Part shown: in pieces, positions 60,696 through 64,000 of the stretch
Position numbering within the stretch: the first letter of the stretch is position 1
Layout: each line of letters opens with the position of its first letter
Assembly (NCBI RefSeq): GCF_001894985.1
Contig: NZ_BCXG01000001.1
Coordinates: forward strand, 62,001-126,000
Length of the DNA: 64,000 bases
Direction: 5' to 3'
Source of the DNA: Rhodococcus tukisamuensis NBRC 100609
GTDB taxonomy: Bacteria; Actinomycetota; Actinomycetes; Mycobacteriales; Mycobacteriaceae
Position numbers and translations under genes: made by a program
The notes under the pieces: model-generated
The model's input: the letters and a program-made list of their open reading frames with translations, nothing else
What the model was told of the DNA's origin: nothing
Databases searched by the model: none

Positions 60696-62060
60696 GTGCT
60701 CACCTCTGCTGTGCCGGCCTCGGCCGGCCGGACCAGGTCACCCCTGAGTCCCTCCAACCGTCCCAGTCCCGCGAACCACTTCAGTCCCTCGAGTCATCCC
60801 GGTCCCTCGAATCGGCCCCGTGCCTTCGGCGCGCCGAACCGTCCGTCCTCCAGGGGCCACGTCCAGATCGTCCCGCCCGACCTCCGGGTCGTCGACACCC
60901 CGGTCGCCGCGGTGCTCCGCGTCGCCTGCGAGCGTGGACCCATCGCCCGAGACGCGGCGGCGAAGGCCACCGGCCTGAGTGTCGCCACGGTGAACCGCCA
61001 GGTCACCGCGCTGCTCGGGGATGGACTGCTGCGCGAGCGCGCCGATCTCACCGCGTCCGGCGCGGTGGGCAGGCCCCGGGTCCCGTTCGAGGTCAACCAC
61101 GAGCCCTACCTCACCGTCGGCATCCACATCGGTGCGGTGGTCACCGGCATTGTCGCCGTCGACCTCCGCGGCAGAGTGCTTGGCGCGGTGGAGATCCCGA
61201 CTCCGGCGACCGACCAGGCCGCGGCCCTGGCGCAGATCGCGCGGAGCGCGAGGCAGTTCGCCTCGCGCTGGCACCGTCGGCGGGCGCTGTGGGTGGGGGT
61301 GGCCATCGGCGGGCGGGTCGACGCCGCCACCGGCCGCGCGGACCACCCGCGGCTCGGCTGGCGGGAGGCTCCCGTCGGCGAGATCGTCGGGGAGGGTCTC
61401 GGACTCCCGGTCTCGGTCGCCGCCCACGTCGAGGCGATGGCGGCCTCGGAACTGTTGCTCGCCTCGCAGCGTCCGGGTGCCGCGGGCACCGCCGGGACCA
61501 GCCTGTACTTCTACGCCCGGGAGACCGCCGGGGTCGCGGTCACCATCGACGGGCGAGTGCACACGCCGTCGAGCGGTCCCGGCTCGATCGTGCACCTGCC
61601 CACCGGCTCCTCGGCGCGTTGCTCCTGCGGAGCCCTCGGATGCCTCGAGGCCACCGTCAGCGACCGTGCGGTGATCACGGCCGCGACGGCTGCAGGAATC
61701 CTCTCCGGCACTGACGAGCGGCCCTCCGTCGCGGCCGTGTACCGGGCCGCGCAGTCGGGATCGATTCCGGCACACGAACTTCTGGTGGAGCGGGCGCAGG
61801 TGCTCGGCCGGACCGTGGCCGTGCTCCGGGACCTGTTCAACCCCGACCGGGTGATCCTGGGCGGCCAGGCCTTCACCGAGTACCCGGCCGGTATCCCGCA
61901 CGTCGCGGAGGCCTTCGCCCAGGCCTCGACGCTGGCGCGCAAGGACATCCGGATCACCGGATTCGGCAACCGCGTCCAGGAGCACGCCGCCGCCGTCGTC
62001 TCGCTCAGCTCCCTCTACTCCGATCCGCTCACCTCCATTCGAAGGGCAACCTCCCGATGA
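60696..62060 (+). CDS. ROK family transcriptional regulator (Rv0485-like)
   Basis: A 454-residue protein. A Pro/Ser-rich tail of about 55 residues is followed by a winged HTH (VACERGPIARDAAAKATGLSVATVNRQVTALLGDGLL) and the sugar-kinase-like ROK domain (LTVGIHIGAVVTGIVAVDLRG), with the zinc motif CSCGALGCLEA and GGQAFTEYPAG. It lacks obvious kinase function. By position after the SDR it corresponds to Rv0485. Start GTG 60696 has AAGGAA upstream. The stop overlaps the importer gene (ATGA), so it is co-translated with it and probably regulates it. Confidence 0.85.
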   Translation: MLTSAVPASAGRTRSPLSPSNRPSPANHFSPSSHPGPSNRPRAFGAPNRPSSRGHVQIVPPDLRVVDTPVAAVLRVACERGPIARDAAAKATGLSVATVNRQVTALLGDGLLRERADLTASGAVGRPRVPFEVNHEPYLTVGIHIGAVVTGIVAVDLRGRVLGAVEIPTPATDQAAALAQIARSARQFASRWHRRRALWVGVAIGGRVDAATGRADHPRLGWREAPVGEIVGEGLGLPVSVAAHVEAMAASELLLASQRPGAAGTAGTSLYFYARETAGVAVTIDGRVHTPSSGPGSIVHLPTGSSARCSCGALGCLEATVSDRAVITAATAAGILSGTDERPSVAAVYRAAQSGSIPAHELLVERAQVLGRTVAVLRDLFNPDRVILGGQAFTEYPAGIPHVAEAFAQASTLARKDIRITGFGNRVQEHAAAVVSLSSLYSDPLTSIRRATSR

Positions 62061-63655
62061 GCTCCTCCTCTGTCACCAGCCTCGACCGCCGGACGTTCTT
62101 CCGGGGCGCCGGACTGACCGCCGCGGCGATTCTCGGGACCGGGCTGCTGGGTGCGTGCTCCTCGGCGGTGCAGGCCCAGAAGTCCGGGCCGGACGGGGCG
62201 TCGGGCACTCCGGTGCGCGGCGGCACCCTGAAGACCGGCATCACCGCCGACGTCATCCCGGCGACCTTCCTGACCAACACCGCCGGGTCCACCACGGTGA
62301 TCGGCCTGGCCTACGACAGCCTCGTCCGGTACCCGCACGACAAGGTGGAACCCACACCGCGACTGGCGAAGTCGTGGGCCCTGGCCCCGGACGGCCGGTC
62401 GTTGACGCTTGACCTGCGCGACGACGTCACCTTCCACAGCGGCCGGCCGTTCACCTCCAAGGACGCGGAGTTCTCGATCCGCACCTACGCGGACCCGAAG
62501 TGGACCGCGCAGTTGCGGAGCACGGCGGCGGCCGTCACCGGGTTCGACACCAGCGACCCGCACCGGTTGGTGCTCACCTTCGCGCATCCGCTCGGCAACA
62601 TCTTCGACCTGCTCGACACGGTCCCGATCCTCGACAGTGAGTCGATCGACAAGCTCACCGCCGGTGAGGCGTTCGTCGGGACCGGGCCGTTCAAGCTGGT
62701 CTCCCGGACCCCCAACAGCTCGCTGACCTTCGAGCGCAACGAGCGGTACTGGATCCCGGAGCGGCCGTACCTGGACCGCGTGGAGGTGTCGATCATCCCG
62801 GACGCGCAGGCGCTGCTGAGCTCGCTGCGGTCCGGTCAGGTCTCCCTGGTCAGCGGGCTGAGCTACCGGGACAACGAGGTGCTCGGCAACACCTCCGGCT
62901 TCCAGTCGATCGCGCTGGACGGCGCCGAGCTGCAGGTGTACGTCGGCACCAATGTCACCCATCCGGCGCTGGCCGACGTGCGGGTGCGCCAGGCGATCGC
63001 GTACGCGCTGGACCGGGACCGCATCATTGCCGAGGTGTTCCGGGGCTCCGGCTACCCGGTGAACCTGCCGTGGCCGAAGACCTCGCCCGCCTACGACGAG
63101 GCGCGGAACCGGACCTTCGGCCTCGACCCGGCCCGGGCCCGCTCGATCCTCGCCGACGCCGGCGTGGCCGTGCCGACGCTGCCCCTGACGTACCAGGCCG
63201 GGAACCCCTTCTTCGAGGCGTCCGCGCAGATCGTGCAGGCCAACCTCGCGACCGTCGGGATCGAGGTCAAGTTGGACCCGCAGGAGGGCGCGACCTTCGT
63301 GAAGTCGCTGATCGGCGCGCAGTTGCCGGGGCTGTGGCTGACCTTCCACTCGTGGGCGCAGTACGTGCCGTCGACGCTGAACGTCAGCGCCTATCCCTTC
63401 AACGCGCTCAAGAACTCCTCACACTTCGAGAGCCCGGCGTACATCGCCGCCGCCGACGCGGCGTGGCAGGTCACCGACGGCACCGGCGCGGAGGCGGTGG
63501 CCCGGTACCGGGCGGTGAGCGACCAGCTCCTCGAGAGCCTGTTCCTGATCGAGATCGGCGTGGTCCTGAATGAACTGGGCGCCGCGCAGCAGGTGCGCGG
63601 CGTCGACTGGACCAAGCGTTCGGAGATCCTGCACACCGACACCTACCTGGCCTGA
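62057..63655 (+). CDS. Peptide/nickel-type ABC transporter substrate-binding lipoprotein
   Basis: A 532-residue SBP_bac_5 protein. The N-terminus has a twin-Arg motif (LDRRTFFRG), a hydrophobic segment and the lipobox LLGAC, so it is a Tat- or Sec-exported lipoprotein. The mature part has GGTLKTGITADVIP, LAYDSLVRY, WALAPDGRSLTLDLRDDVTFHSGRPF, GTGPFKLVSR and VRQAIAYALDRDRII, all typical of the OppA/DppA fold. Given its neighbours it may import a sulfur compound such as glutathione or a sulfate ester rather than plain peptides; this is inference. Confidence 0.87.
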   Translation: MSSSSVTSLDRRTFFRGAGLTAAAILGTGLLGACSSAVQAQKSGPDGASGTPVRGGTLKTGITADVIPATFLTNTAGSTTVIGLAYDSLVRYPHDKVEPTPRLAKSWALAPDGRSLTLDLRDDVTFHSGRPFTSKDAEFSIRTYADPKWTAQLRSTAAAVTGFDTSDPHRLVLTFAHPLGNIFDLLDTVPILDSESIDKLTAGEAFVGTGPFKLVSRTPNSSLTFERNERYWIPERPYLDRVEVSIIPDAQALLSSLRSGQVSLVSGLSYRDNEVLGNTSGFQSIALDGAELQVYVGTNVTHPALADVRVRQAIAYALDRDRIIAEVFRGSGYPVNLPWPKTSPAYDEARNRTFGLDPARARSILADAGVAVPTLPLTYQAGNPFFEASAQIVQANLATVGIEVKLDPQEGATFVKSLIGAQLPGLWLTFHSWAQYVPSTLNVSAYPFNALKNSSHFESPAYIAAADAAWQVTDGTGAEAVARYRAVSDQLLESLFLIEIGVVLNELGAAQQVRGVDWTKRSEILHTDTYLA

Positions 63656-63680
63656 CGGTGAAGACGAGAGGAGTCTCGCG

Positions 63681-64000
63681 ATGGTGAAGTACCTCGCGCG
63701 CCGGCTGCCGTCCGCGGTGGTGGTGCTGTTCCTGGCCTCGCTGCTGATCTTCTTCGTGCTGCGGCTGGTTCCCGGCGACCCGGCAACCAGCCTGGCCGGA
63801 CCGGATGCGAGCGCGGAATCGGTTGCCGCGATCAGACATTCGCTCGGCCTGGACCGATCGGTGCCGGCGCAGTACCTGAGCTGGATCACCGATGTGGCGA
63901 CCCTGGACCTCGGGCGGTCGTACGTGATCGGCGGCCAGATCTCGGACCTGGTCGCCGACGGGTTGGTCAACACCGTGGTGCTGGCGTCCGCCGCACTGCT
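63681..64000 (+). CDS. Peptide-type ABC transporter permease (DppB family), N-terminal part
   Basis: The first 106 residues of a DppB/OppB-type permease; the gene runs off the window. ATG 63681 has GAGAGGAG upstream and lies 25 bp after the binding-protein stop. It begins MVKYLARRLPSAVVVLFLAS, has LVPGDPATSLAGPDASAES and IRHSLGLDRSVPAQYLSW, and reaches GLVNTVVLASAA, the usual N-terminal membrane helix and DLG-x-S segment (LDLGRSY) of this family. It pairs with the preceding lipoprotein. Confidence 0.87.
   Translation, partial: MVKYLARRLPSAVVVLFLASLLIFFVLRLVPGDPATSLAGPDASAESVAAIRHSLGLDRSVPAQYLSWITDVATLDLGRSYVIGGQISDLVADGLVNTVVLASAAL

Overview
The window is GC-rich actinobacterial DNA with dense coding, short intergenic gaps and many translationally coupled genes (ATGA, GTGA or TGATG junctions). 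The backbone order ramB - aceA - fadB2 - TetR - DUF445 - XRE - hbhA - DUF2516 - deoC - DUF2993 - DUF2505 - murB - L,D-transpeptidase - SDR - ROK regulator matches what I recall of the Rv0465c-Rv0485 stretch of Mycobacterium tuberculosis. Together with the orphan PPE-like/EspG pair this points to a mycolic-acid actinobacterium (order Mycobacteriales), most likely Rhodococcus or a close relative. Genus is inference; no rRNA or tRNA lies in the window.

Layout. 1-3.3 kb: end of a CDGSH Fe-S gene, an iron-containing redox enzyme, a frameshifted small-gene relic, a sigma-B-type promoter driving csbD, a TetR gene and a STAS gene. 3.3-9.0 kb: urea ABC importer urtABCDE (minus strand) with a GntR gene coupled to its end and a possible GlnR box upstream; no urease is present. 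9.1-16.5 kb: a KstR2-like TetR gene, then a branched-chain-type ABC importer plus an acyl-CoA ligase under a perfect KstR2-type operator. 16.5-24.7 kb: ramB, a secreted lipase, isocitrate lyase, 3-hydroxyacyl-CoA dehydrogenase and a MetE paralogue without its zinc site. 24.7-33 kb: secreted GH5 endoglycoceramidase-like enzyme, zinc alcohol dehydrogenase, a DJ-1 protein lacking its cysteine, 26-bp tandem repeats, PPK2, a Baeyer-Villiger-type monooxygenase and two coupled TetR genes. 33-48.9 kb: conserved envelope and housekeeping block (DUF445, XRE, hbhA, AurF-like, hydrolase, purU, deoC, three tandem DUF2505 genes, murB, L,D-transpeptidase). 48.9-52.7 kb: PPE-like protein, EspG and AraC regulator. 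52.7-57 kb: VOC, DUF2804, SDR and a secreted Ig-repeat protein. 57-64 kb: sulfatase and TauD-type dioxygenase on one side; a leaderless Cys-Cys leader ORF, a ROK regulator and a peptide-type ABC importer (running off the end) on the other.

How it works together. The aceA/fadB2/ramB group serves growth on acetate and fatty acids, with a good GlxR/CRP-type site upstream of aceA. The importer plus acyl-CoA ligase at 10-16.5 kb looks like uptake and CoA activation of a carboxylic acid. The 57-64 kb cluster looks like sulfur scavenging from sulfate esters or sulfonates, with a cysteine-sensing leader as the likely control point. Many genes, including ramB, murB, all three DUF2505 genes and the leader ORF, have a TANNNT box 6-8 nt before the start codon and no Shine-Dalgarno sequence, which fits leaderless transcripts. 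The divergent murB/DUF2505 starts are only 25 bp apart and their -10 boxes overlap.
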